A stretch of 64,000 bases of DNA, taken from the NCBI GenBank assembly GCA_000818945.1, contig KN805390.1, positions 172,000 through 235,999 of the forward strand, given 5' to 3'. This DNA is from Schizochytrium sp. CCTCC M209059. Lineage: Eukaryota; Sar; Bigyra; Thraustochytrida; Thraustochytriidae. A program made the translations under genes and the position numbers. The notes under the pieces are model-generated. The model did not search any database. It saw only the letters and a list, made by a program, of their open reading frames with translations, and was not told the DNA's origin. Of the stretch, positions 34,505 through 43,402 are shown one piece after another. How positions within the stretch are numbered: the stretch's first letter is position 1; each line of letters starts with the position of its first letter.

Positions 34505-36317
34505 CTACAGGTAGAGGCCTTCGGGGATGTTGCTCTTCTTGCGATAAAGAGCACTTTCCTTAGCCTTGACGAGATCGTCTTGGGTGACCTGTGATCGGGC
34601 AATGCAGTTCGCAAAGCATTCGTGCAGGAAAATGTTAGTTTGAGATGGGGATGCTTCTGAAAGAGAGAGAGATTTCGCACTTACCTTCATGCGGCGCTCA
34701 CGAAGCGCGAGGAGACCCGCCTCCGTGCAGATAGCCTTGATGTCAGCGCCCGAAATGTCGTCCTTGGAAGAGATGAAGACATTGAGATCGACGTCGTCTG
34801 CGAGGCTCATTTTCGAGGTGGTGATGGAAAAAATCTGCTTCTTTGTGGCCTCGTTGGGAAGTGGAATTTCGATCTTACGATCGATACGACCGGGTCGAAT
34901 CAATGCAGGATCCAGACTGTCAATGCGATTGGTTGCCATAATGACCTTAATGTCAGAGCGGTTATCAAAACCATCGAGCTGATTGAGAAGCTCAAGCATG
35001 GTGCGTTGCTGAAAAGAAGAACAAGAAGAACAGATGAAAGTCAAACGCGAAAAAAGTTGTCAGTGGACAGCTTTGTCGCTTTGTCACGATTGGGCCAGCG
35101 CAGGGCGACGCGCCACCTTGATGGAATTTACTTACAATCTCTTTGGCGCCTCCACTAGAGCCTGTGAAGTGCAAATAAATGATTCACACACGAGAATCAA
35201 AACGAAATTTGTCAGTCTGCGTAATCATCCCTCCGTTACTGTCCCGCGACTGCATATAGACGTGACGAGACGAGGCAAGACCAGGTCATGCATTCATTCA
35301 TCCATTCAAGCAAAGCTTGCGTGCTTGCGTAGTATGAAGCTCAGGTCAACTTGTCGCCTCTGCCGCCTTTTTCCACTTGCAGCACGTCTTTGAGTAAAAC
35401 GGGAAAAAGGACGGAGAAAAGAACTTACTCTGGTATCGCTTCATGCCGACAGCGTCGATTTCATCGATAAAGATGATCGAGGGCGCGTGGTCCTCAGCCA
35501 CCTCGAACATTTGGCGCACAAGCTTGGGGCCATCACCAAGGTACTTTTGAATGAGCTCCGAACCGACAACACGCAAAAAGGTGGCTGAAGTCTGGTTAGC
35601 AACGGCTTTGGCCAGGAGCGTCTTGCCCGTGCCGGGCGGTCCATAGAGAATGACACCCTTGGGCGGGTTAATTCCGATATCCTCGTAGAGCTCAGGGTGG
35701 GTAAGGGGCAGCTCCACGGCCTCCTTCATCTCCTGAATCTGGTCCTCGAGGCCGCCAATATCGGCGTACGTCTCTGCCGGGGCCTTGTCAACCTTCATGG
35801 TCGTCACAAGGGGATCGGTGTCGTCGCTGAGGATGCCGACGACCGAGGACGTTTTATTGTGCAGCAGAACCGAGGCACCGGGTTCGAGCTGGTCCTGGTC
35901 GACAATGGAGAGAATGTTGACATAGTACTCGGGTCCGACGCTGGACGACACAATCGCATGGTTATCATCGATGATTTCCTCGAGAGTGCCGATGCTGAGC
36001 GGGGTCCCGCGGAGCTCGTCGATCTTGGAGCGGTCCTCCTCGTCCTTGACGTGTTTGGGCTTGAGCAGCTCCTGGTTTCGAATGAATTCCTCCTCGAGCA
36101 GGAGAAAGTCCTTGATGCGCTCCAGCTTCATGAGCCGCAGCTTGCACTTGGCGCTCGGCAGCACGTTGGGCACCTTGGTCGCGGTCGCCACGCCGCGCTT
36201 CCTGCGCCGCTTGCCCACGCGCGTCGGCTGCCCGTGCTGGAACTTCTTCTTCTTCTTCTGCTGGTCCTCCTTGCTGCGCTTCCCCGGCCCGCCGGGCCCG
36301 CCCTGCGCGTTGCCCAT
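34505..36317 (-). CDS. RPT2: 26S proteasome regulatory ATPase subunit Rpt2 (PSMC1), four exons
   Basis: The exons are 36317-35429, 35161-35136 (a 26-nt micro-exon), 35008-34685 and 34588-34505. They give exactly 440 residues, the length of human PSMC1. The introns are 267, 127 and 96 nt with donors GTAAGT and acceptors CACAG, TTCAG and CACAG. The N-terminus MGNAQGG carries the N-myristoylation glycine typical of Rpt2. An OB-like domain follows, then the AAA core: Walker A GPPGTGKT, Walker B IIFIDEID, sensor MATNRID, arginine finger RPGRIDR. The C-terminus EGLYL ends in the HbYX-type tail that docks into the 20S alpha ring. It acts in the proteasome base, unfolding ubiquitinated substrates and controlling gate opening. 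The micro-exon encodes SSGGAKEI of the pore-proximal segment. Confidence 0.95.
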
Positions 36318-36889
36318 CCTCGCCGCCCGCGCGCCGCCGCCGCACAGACCCCGCACGCCCGCTCAAGATCGCGCGTCTGCAGCGCCGCCCCGCCGCCTCA
36401 ACGGCGAAGCTTCTCTCGGGCGCGCCCCGCCGCCTTAATTCGCCCCATAAGCGCACATAAAATACCTGGCCACGCACCCGAAGATTAAGGCGCCTGCTCT
36501 GATCGGTCGGGGGTCTGCGGGGCACCCAAATGTAGCTCTTCTAACACGCGGGACCCACTCGGCGAAGGCATTGCCTCGCGGAAATCTCCTTCTTCTTCTT
36601 CTTCTTCTTCTTCTTCTTCTTCTTCTTCTTCTTCTTTGCAGCGGCCAGCACTTCGGTTCGCGGTCAAGAGGATTCGTTGTCGTCGTCCCTGGTGGTCTCG
36701 GCCTTGCTGCAGCGCTGTTCTCCAACTTCAAGTTGTCTTGCCAGCGATAAGTTGCAAAGCGAAGATGCAAGCCTGCGAGATAAACCCATAAACAAACAAG
36801 ACAGTGGCCTCGAGGGAGGCGCGCGGCCGCGGCTCCAGCGAGCTGCGGCTGCGGCTGCGCGGAGAAGAGACAAGAGGAGAGGCGAGGAG
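36318..36889. promoter_or_regulatory. Divergent promoter, Rpt2 (-) / PAN-like coiled-coil protein (+)
   Basis: About 570 bp. GC-rich near the Rpt2 start, then a (CTT)n microsatellite at about 36588-36636. The downstream frame is open from 36677, but its first 71 residues are low-complexity leader-like sequence. No TATA box is obvious. Confidence 0.4.
36588..36636. repeat. (CTT)16 microsatellite in a divergent promoter
   Basis: Perfect trinucleotide run of about 48 bp midway between the Rpt2 and coiled-coil gene starts. Polypyrimidine/polypurine asymmetry allows triplex formation and may affect nucleosome occupancy. Confidence 0.85.
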
Positions 36890-38539
36890 ATGCGTGCGCC
36901 GGAGCGGGTCGTAGTAGCCCTGGCGGTCCTGAGCTGCGTGGCCCTGGCGTGGAAGTTCATGGCCCTGGGGTCGACGAGCGCAGCGGGCGGCGGTGGCGGG
37001 GTCGCCGGCGCAGAGGAAGCCGCGGCGGAGAGCTCAGCGGTGCTGGAGGCGCTGCGGACGGAGCTGGACAGTCTCAAACTCGCGATGGAGACCTCGTCCG
37101 TGCCAAAGCACAAATTCGACAAGCTCAAAGATAAAGCGCTCCAGGTCAGCGGCGACCTCTTGCGTGTGCGCAGCGAGGTGGAGCAGTACAAGGAGGCTGC
37201 CAAGGCCGCTCTCGCACAGGGACGTGTGCGGAGTCAAAAGGATACGGCAGCAGCCTCGCAGCTAAATGCGACCTTTCGCGTCAAGCTGCAAACCGCGTAC
37301 TCTCAGCTCAGTCAATTCAAGGAGCACAATCAGCAACTCGAGCTCGCCAACGAGCGCCTCGAGCAGCAGCTTGCCAAAGCTTCCCAAGACTTGCGTGCGC
37401 AATTATCCTCATCTGCCTCTGACGCCCAGGAGAGAGCGGAGCAGGAAAATTTGCAACGAGCCAACCAGGATCAGGAGCTCCTTGACCTACGCAAGCAAGT
37501 GGAGCGCTTACGCTCCGAGCGAGATGCAGCTTTGGCTCTTCACGATGACGCCACGGCTGCTGCGGGCTCTCTCGAGGAGCATGGTCAAAACGAAAATGGC
37601 ATTGATGCGGGCGTTGGCAGCGAGATCGAGCTCGAGAGCGACGAGAGTATGCGATGCGAGGACAGTCTGCGGGAGATGACTAGTGTGGTGAAAGCTCTCA
37701 AAGCACGTGTTCAAAATCTCGAGAGCGAGCGGGAACTCTTACGCAAGACAGCAAAGGAAGCGCGCGCAGAGGCCGAAAGTGCGGCCAAGGACCTTAGCGC
37801 AACGAGAGAACAAGTTGAAAGTCTGAGCACGGAAATGAAGCAAAAGACCAAGGCTCTCATTGATGCCATGGCACAGGTAGAACAGCTTCAGAAGAACGCT
37901 ATTCCTGCTCAGACTTCCTCGCAACCGAGCGCAGGGTCTTCGCAGAGCGACTTTGCGGGCCTTGGCTTTGGTTCGAACGGAGGTTTGACTCAGCAGCAAC
38001 AGCAACAGCCGCGGCAGCAGCAGCAGCAGCAGCAACAACCACCACAACAACAACAACAACAACAAGGAGGATGGCAGCGGCAGCAAGGGTGGCCACAGCA
38101 GCAGCAGCAGCAACCGCAGCAACCGCAGCAACAGCAAGGATGGCAGTTACAACAGCAACAACCACAACAACAGATCGGTGGTTATGCCATGAACCAAGCG
38201 CCGCTGATGGGCGGCGGGTACATGAATAATAACCCAGGTGGATATCCTCAAATGATGGGTCAAGGGCCTGGTGGACTGAACCTAGGCGGTCCGCAGATGC
38301 AAAATATGGGTAATCCCTGTGCCCAGGCGCACAAGTTTGAATTTGATTCTGATCGCCCAGGCCCTGCCTTTCACAGCCAGGCTGTGCGTAGCGCGCGAGA
38401 GTGTCGCCAGGTCTGCGAGGGCGAGTATCGCTGCAGATCCTGGGTATACACCAAGTCAGACGCCATGTGTTTTCTAAAAGAGTCACAAAGCCCATCGCAG
38501 CCAAGCACATGCTGCGTGAGCGGACTCAGATGTATGTGA
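36890..38539 (+). CDS. Type II membrane coiled-coil protein with poly-Q tract and PAN/Apple-like C-terminus
   Basis: A 549-residue protein. The N-terminus MRAPERVVVALAVLSCVALA is a short signal anchor. Residues about 50-340 are a long coiled coil rich in Glu, Leu, Gln and Arg, resembling golgins or surface stalks. Residues about 360-440 are Gln-rich, encoded by mixed CAG/CAA, and a Gly/Met/Asn-rich stretch follows. The last about 70 residues contain eight Cys or so (CAQAHKFEFD, SARECRQVCEGEYRCRSWVY, CFLKES, STCCVSGLRC), the pattern of a PAN/Apple domain, an extracellular or lumenal protein- or sugar-binding fold. The likely layout is a lumenal stalk presenting an adhesive or lectin-like head in the Golgi or at the cell surface. 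I chose the ATG at 36890 because it opens directly onto the anchor; an upstream ATG at 36677 would bury it. Confidence 0.6.
   Translation: MRAPERVVVALAVLSCVALAWKFMALGSTSAAGGGGGVAGAEEAAAESSAVLEALRTELDSLKLAMETSSVPKHKFDKLKDKALQVSGDLLRVRSEVEQYKEAAKAALAQGRVRSQKDTAAASQLNATFRVKLQTAYSQLSQFKEHNQQLELANERLEQQLAKASQDLRAQLSSSASDAQERAEQENLQRANQDQELLDLRKQVERLRSERDAALALHDDATAAAGSLEEHGQNENGIDAGVGSEIELESDESMRCEDSLREMTSVVKALKARVQNLESERELLRKTAKEARAEAESAAKDLSATREQVESLSTEMKQKTKALIDAMAQVEQLQKNAIPAQTSSQPSAGSSQSDFAGLGFGSNGGLTQQQQQQPRQQQQQQQQPPQQQQQQQGGWQRQQGWPQQQQQQPQQPQQQQGWQLQQQQPQQQIGGYAMNQAPLMGGGYMNNNPGGYPQMMGQGPGGLNLGGPQMQNMGNPCAQAHKFEFDSDRPGPAFHSQAVRSARECRQVCEGEYRCRSWVYTKSDAMCFLKESQSPSQPSTCCVSGLRCM
37990..38175 (+). 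repeat. CAG/CAA repeat region encoding poly-glutamine
   Basis: Interrupted CAG and CAA runs with occasional Trp, Pro and Gly codons. Mixed codons suggest it is not a recent pure slippage expansion. Confidence 0.85.
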
Positions 38540-38679
38540 TGAGCGTGTAACCTATGTTTCTAACGATCTAGTCTCTCTCTTTTCTCTCTGTGCATCAAGT
38601 AATAGCAGCCGAACGCACACAGCGCGCGTGATGCACAGAAAGTACACATGGATTTTCGTAATTTTCTTTCTTTCGATTC

Positions 38680-41196
38680 TCAATCTCCCAAGTGCACTGA
38701 CTTGGTAAGGATGGAATATGTTTGCACGTCCAAAAGATAGGCGCGCGCGTAGGGATGTTTAGACGGAAGAGTGGCCTGGACAGTGAGCATGTTTGATGCT
38801 CCGCCCTTTGTTGGCACGATTACGCGTACGTTGTCGACTACTTGGACGTGGCGTGGTGTGGCCTTGGAAACATGCTCAAAGTTTTGATTGTGCTCCAAAC
38901 CATCTGTCTCGTCAATATAAAATATTCCGGCATCCCGCCGAAGGCGCTCCGCGAGACGCGAGGAAGGCGTGACGAGCAAGAGTGCAAGCGCGGGCTCGAG
39001 AAGTCCGCCCTTGGGCTTCCACACGTCTACAATGGTTTCAAATTCGAGCGTAACGCTGCGACACGACAGAGAACCAACAACTCCACGTAGCGCTGTGTCT
39101 GGTCTCGCGCGCTGCAGCCGTGCGCACATGATCCGTAGCGCCATGCCACGTAGACGAACGTGAGGCAATTCACGGAACTCTGAATCGCGAAAGTACGCTG
39201 CAAGAAAGTCACGGGCGAGGTCACGGCCGTGCTCCGAGCGATCAGCAATGGACGCGAGCATGAGCGTCGCACTCAGCACAGTATGGGTTGGAAAAGGGTA
39301 CGATCCAGCAATGGTCTGACGCGGGTCACGAAGCATGTCCGGTGTGACGGGCTGCGGGACCAGCACATCGTGCAAAAAGAGGAAAAAGGTAGACTCAAAG
39401 GCAGCCTTGATGCGCGCTTGGCCCTTGCGCGCCCGCGATTGACTGAGGGCATTTGCGAGTGCCTCGTTCAGCGCCCCGGGCCCTGGGTTTGCGCGCGCAA
39501 GCTCGATCAGCATTTGAAGTTCGGGCTGCAAGAGCTGCTCTTCGAGGACCTTTTCATCAACCTTGACGGAGGCAGGAAGGCCATTCACGAGGTCTTGTAC
39601 AAGCGACTTGATGGCATCGCCGCTAACCAGGCTGTCCACGTCTCTGGCCGTTGGCTCATGGAAGTTCCACCGCGTTCGCACAATCTTTTCGTCGGGGTCT
39701 GGGGCCAATTCTGCAGGCGCAGGCGCAGGAATGAGACCCATTAGAGCAGCAAGATCCAGAGCAGCCGTGACACTACGCGGTGGTGTGCTCGCAAGGAGAT
39801 CTTCGAGGGTTTCTGCTGCAGTAAGAATGTTCTCGGTCTGAACAAAGGCCTGCTTGCGGGGCTCCAATAAAGGCTCGCAGAGCAAAAGAAGGTTCCAAAG
39901 TCCTACATAGTCGGCGACATTGCTCGTGTCGATGGCGGCGTAACAACGCCGCGGACCGAAACGACGACGCGACAGCAACTCAACGCAGTCGCCTGCTACT
40001 AGTTCAATGGAAACGGCACCTCGCGCGACCGCTTGGCGGAGCGAGCTCCACAAAGAACGCCAGCAGCTACCAAGGACCTGTGCCAGCGCAGTACCGCCGG
40101 GCTTGAGATTTGCCAATTCAAGAAAGGCCCCAGTTGGTCCCTGAGAATCGATAAAGAGGGGGCTCTTTTGCGCTGATGATGGCGAGGCCGTAGAGACAAA
40201 GTCGTAGAGAAGGGGGTTGGGCACAAAGATCTCGCCGGAAGCCTGAAGAGATTGTAAGCGATTTGCAGACCGCGAGGAGACGCCGGTCTCGAGCCAGGAT
40301 TGTGATGTCTTGGCGCGACCGTGGCCTGCGCCATCCCCGAAACGACGGATCGCAGCTGCCCGAAATTCTTGGTCCGCATCAAACTGAGCATCTGATCTTC
40401 TCCAGGCGCGCCAGTGCGGTTCCAAAAGGTTACGGGTCTCTTGGTCAAGCGTGAGCCATTGGGGTAGTGCTTGGGCGTCAGCATCGAGGAGGAGATCGAG
40501 GGCTGTATCGAGTCGCGATCGTTCAAGCGCAGTGACGAGCGCATCGCACCAGAGAGCAGTTGCGGCCTCAATGGCATTGGGCTCGTGTGAAACCGCTGCA
40601 AGTAAGAGAGCGGCATCGCGGGCGAGGGTAAGCGTCGACGCGTCATTGAGGACAAAGTGGGCGTGATGTTTCGAAGCGGAGATCTTGTTTCTTTCTCCTT
40701 GCAATCGGGACTCTTGCGCTAGGTCGGAAACCGTAGCGACCTCGAGCTCGTGCAATGTTTTCAATGGATTTCGCAGGTCGCCGACTCCCAGGTAGAGGAA
40801 GCGGAGTTCTTCTTCGTTTGTTGCGTTGTCGCCAATGTTTTTGGCGCTGGAATTGTCGCGTTTGCGTCGCTTATGCGAATGAGATGAGGCCTCGTGGCAG
40901 TTGCACAACCTTGCAGAGGCTTCTTGCGAGGTCCAGAGCGCCCTGCCGTGTGTGTTCCCAATCACAAAGCTGGCCATGATCCTGTCCACAAGTTTGCGTC
41001 GTGCCGGTGAAGGCAATAGCGTCTCTTTGCCGGCGGACTCGGCGCCGGCTAGAGGATTGCCGTGCTTTGCATTCTCGCTTGCTGTTGCGCTGCGGTGTGC
41101 TGTGCTGCCGCTGGCAGCATCGCTCCCGCTAGTGTTGTTCTTGCTGCTGCTGCCACCGCTGGCGCTGCGGCTTCGCCGCCGCTGCTGGAGGCCCAT
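38680..41196 (-). CDS. DUF4470-like domain protein, function unknown
   Basis: An 838-residue single-exon protein. After a Ser-rich N-terminus and a short Cys/His segment (LCNCHEASSHSH), residues about 130-260 contain FLYLGVGDLRNPLKTL and HFVLNDASTLTLARDAALLL. This is the pattern of the DUF4470 N-terminal domain shared by DNAAF3 dynein-assembly factors and some MYND-finger proteins. The remainder is helical and Ala/Leu-rich. A segment at PSSAQKSPLFIDSQGPTGAF could be part of a second fold, and the end is beta-rich (RHVQVVDNVRVIVPTK). I do not see a full MYND finger. DNAAF3-type function in axonemal dynein preassembly is possible but not supported beyond the first domain. The 3' end lies 140 bp from the convergent PAN-like gene. 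Confidence 0.55.
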   Translation of the reverse strand: MGLQQRRRSRSASGGSSSKNNTSGSDAASGSTAHRSATASENAKHGNPLAGAESAGKETLLPSPARRKLVDRIMASFVIGNTHGRALWTSQEASARLCNCHEASSHSHKRRKRDNSSAKNIGDNATNEEELRFLYLGVGDLRNPLKTLHELEVATVSDLAQESRLQGERNKISASKHHAHFVLNDASTLTLARDAALLLAAVSHEPNAIEAATALWCDALVTALERSRLDTALDLLLDADAQALPQWLTLDQETRNLLEPHWRAWRRSDAQFDADQEFRAAAIRRFGDGAGHGRAKTSQSWLETGVSSRSANRLQSLQASGEIFVPNPLLYDFVSTASPSSAQKSPLFIDSQGPTGAFLELANLKPGGTALAQVLGSCWRSLWSSLRQAVARGAVSIELVAGDCVELLSRRRFGPRRCYAAIDTSNVADYVGLWNLLLLCEPLLEPRKQAFVQTENILTAAETLEDLLASTPPRSVTAALDLAALMGLIPAPAPAELAPDPDEKIVRTRWNFHEPTARDVDSLVSGDAIKSLVQDLVNGLPASVKVDEKVLEEQLLQPELQMLIELARANPGPGALNEALANALSQSRARKGQARIKAAFESTFFLFLHDVLVPQPVTPDMLRDPRQTIAGSYPFPTHTVLSATLMLASIADRSEHGRDLARDFLAAYFRDSEFRELPHVRLRGMALRIMCARLQRARPDTALRGVVGSLSCRSVTLEFETIVDVWKPKGGLLEPALALLLVTPSSRLAERLRRDAGIFYIDETDGLEHNQNFEHVSKATPRHVQVVDNVRVIVPTKGGASNMLTVQATLPSKHPYARAYLLDVQTYSILTKSVHLGD

Positions 41197-41259
41197 GGTT
41201 TTTCCTTTGTATTTTGGTTTTCTTCATTTTTCAACTTTCATTGTTTTTTTCCAATTGCC

Positions 41260-41278
41260 TTTTTTTTTTTTTTTTTTT
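41260..41278 (+). repeat. Poly-T tract (about 19 T)
   Basis: Homopolymer run about 65-80 bp upstream of the start of the DUF4470-like gene (minus), in the short gap to the MORN gene. On the minus strand it is poly-A. Confidence 0.85.
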
Positions 41279-41436
41279 GGGTAACTTCGGGCCTTTGCTT
41301 CGCGAAGCCACTGGCAAGCAAAAAGTCGAAGCAATTGCGAAAGCAAACGATGAATCCCGAGAAACGAAAAAGAAGCGGCGAATCCGCAATCTCTTCTCAT
41401 GCGATAAAGGCAAAGGCACGCCATGTCCTGACGAAA

Positions 41437-42268
41437 TTACTCTGCATCGTCGTCTAACATTAAAGCAACATCTTGCGGGTCCATTTGCATACGCAAAAAA
41501 TTGAGAGACATGTCTTGAGGGTCGATGCAGCCATTGCCGTGATCACGATTTCCTTTGTCAATTTCAATTTTCATGAGCTGACCTTCCTGCCAAATACCTC
41601 GAAGAGACCGACCATTGGACCAGCGTAGCGTCCCCTCACCATTTTTGCGGTTCTTTGTCCACCAGCCATCGTACTCAACCCAATTACCCAACGCCGTGCG
41701 GCGGCATCGGCCCGAACCGTCTCGCTGTCCATGTCGCCACTCGCCCTCGTACACGACATTGCGCTGTGGGTCGTGGAATATGCCAGATCCATGTCTCTTG
41801 CCAAGTTTCCAGTCGCCTTCATAATAGCTCCCATTCGCAAACGTCTTCTCATTCGCTAATGTTAGTTACTCCAGTACTCTTTTTTTGAGGAAACTGAGGA
41901 CGAAGAATTTTGAAAGGCATGCTCAGACTTACCTTGCGTCCAAATCCGTGTGGTTTCCGATCGATGCATGTGCCGTGATAGACAATCATGCTCTTGGTCT
42001 GTAAAGTGTACATTTGATCTCGGGGATTGCGATTGCGACGAATAATTTCTAGCTTCCGCGCACATTTCTCCTGCTCTAGTACAGCCTCGTCCTTTTCCTC
42101 AATATCTTTTTCGCTCTCTTTGCTTCTCTGTGTAGCAATGTCATCAGGAGATTCATCTTCTTTTTTCTTTTGACCGTCTCCTCTTGCCTCGGGAAGATGA
42201 GAGCGCTCCTTCTTCTTTGCTCTCTCCTTTTCGGCTTCAATCGAGAGCAACAGCGCCCGCGCCTCCAT
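41437..42268 (-). CDS. MORN-repeat protein, two exons
   Basis: Exon 1 runs 42268-41933 and exon 2 about 41844-41437, giving about 247 residues. The donor is AAG|GTAAGT after HGFGRK. The intron ends with a TAACTAAC branch-like motif. The AG only six bases past it is out of frame; using GAG or GAGAAG instead restores the MORN phase, as HGFGRKTFANGSYYEGDW. Exon 1 is a Lys/Glu-rich helix (KERAKKKERSHLPEARGDG) followed by the first MORN unit (YHGTCIDRKPHGFGRK). Exon 2 has further units (YYEGDWKLGKRHGSGIF, YEGEWRHGQRDGSG, YDGWWTKNRKNGEGTLRW). The end is acidic (MDPQDVALMLDDDAE). MORN proteins bind membranes or build cytoskeletal scaffolds; this one cannot be assigned more narrowly. Confidence 0.75.
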
Positions 42269-42853
42269 GGTGGTGTCTTTCACTTGCTCCACCTAACCAG
42301 CTGCCGAGGACTCGACGGACAGACACCAAGCACGCAAGCACGCAAGCACGCAAGCACGCAAGCACGCAAGCACGCAAGCACGCAAGCACGCAAGCACGGC
42401 AAGCACCGCAAGCACGCAAGCACGCAAGCACGCAAGCACGCAAGCAGGCTGGCTGGCTCGCCGGCCGGCCGATCGAGCCGAGTCTGCGTCAATCGCAGGC
42501 AGCTTTCGTCCCGAAAAGGCCACCGACCGCGCTTGGCCACGTTCGCGCACCGCTACAGGAGGGTGCGTGTGTACCTGGGAACGCCGCACCCGCGCTAGCA
42601 GGCTGGGTTAGGTCGGGGCCGCCCCCGGTTAGGTTTGCGCGGCCCGAGGCGTGTGGACTCGGAGGAGCTCCTGCCTGCCTGCGTAGAGGAGCGCGGCGCT
42701 GCAGAACGAACGATCGATCGATCGATCAATCAATCGATCGACGGGGCGAGCGGACGGCGCGCGGCGCTGCGAGAGGAGAATCCGCGCTCGCGCGGGGTCA
42801 TACGCTCGGCGCTCGAGCGGTGGGTCGCGGAGAGGAGAGAGGTTGTAGGCGCG
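42269..42853. promoter_or_regulatory. Divergent promoter, MORN (-) / mitochondrial bL32 (+)
   Basis: Contains a long octanucleotide array, two GGTTAGGT elements at 42606 and 42627, one ACCTAACC (reverse complement) at 42291, and a (GATC/AATC) run at about 42710-42740. The element GGTTAGGTTTG at 42627 is identical to one at 8536. Frames crossing the array are repeat translation, not genes. Confidence 0.5.
42327..42446 (+). repeat. Octanucleotide (CAAGCACG)n tandem array
   Basis: About 14-15 units of an 8-bp repeat with one irregular stretch near 42397-42412 (GGCAAGCACC). It lies in the shared promoter of the MORN and bL32 genes. Because the unit is not a multiple of 3, all frames read through it with a shifting heptad-like peptide. 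Confidence 0.9.
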
Positions 42854-43402
42854 ATGGAGAAGGTGCTCCGCGCGGCGACGCTGGCGCGCTTCGCGGCCAG
42901 GCAGCAGCGGCTCGCGGCAGGGACGCCCGTGAGCGCGCAGGTGGGCGCCTTGGAGAGCGCTCGGCAGACGCTGTGGAACACGTTCGAGGCGTGGTGGTCG
43001 CAGCCGTTCCAGCAGCAGCAGCAGCAAACGCTGCGACTTGGGTTCGAGGGTCTCGCGGGCCCGAACGACGCGCTCGCGCAGCGGCAAGAGCAGCTGCAGC
43101 GGCAGCAGGGCGAGAGCCTGACCGAGCGCGCGGAGCGCTCCGCAGCGGATGCCGTCGAGGCGCTGGAGAGCCTTTGGAAGGATGGCCTTCTTTTTGCCGT
43201 GCCCAAACACCGCGTAACCCGTTCGAAGAAGCGCATTCGGCAGCATAACAAGTACGTCAAGAGGAAGCTGGCCTTTTCGACCTGCACGACGTGCGGCGAG
43301 AAGCATTTGCCACACCATCTGTGCCCGTTTTGCAATCCATTCAACAAGTTTCTCTCCAAGAAAGATGTTGGCAAGAAGGATCCCAACTTTGACATTTGGT
43401 AG
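42854..43402 (+). CDS. MRPL32: Mitochondrial ribosomal protein bL32m
   Basis: A 182-residue protein whose C-terminal third matches bacterial L32. It has AVPKHRVTRSKKRIRQHNKY (bacterial pattern AVPKxxTSxxRRxxR), then a zinc ribbon with CTTCGEKHLPHHLCPFC, giving the expected Cys-x2-Cys ... Cys-x2-Cys set. The long N-terminal part (Arg/Ala/Gln-rich, starting MEKVLRAATLARFAARQQRL) is an amphipathic mitochondrial presequence plus a spacer. In mitochondria L32 is processed by the m-AAA protease before ribosome assembly, and the extended N-terminus fits that. The start at 42854 gives the cleanest targeting sequence; the frame stays open upstream but through simple sequence. Confidence 0.85.
   Translation: MEKVLRAATLARFAARQQRLAAGTPVSAQVGALESARQTLWNTFEAWWSQPFQQQQQQTLRLGFEGLAGPNDALAQRQEQLQRQQGESLTERAERSAADAVEALESLWKDGLLFAVPKHRVTRSKKRIRQHNKYVKRKLAFSTCTTCGEKHLPHHLCPFCNPFNKFLSKKDVGKKDPNFDIW

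Noticed and set aside
42184..43248. A 354-residue plus-strand frame overlapping bL32m
   Set aside because: It is mostly translation of the CAAGCACG array and an out-of-frame reading of bL32m; the zinc ribbon is only in the other frame.
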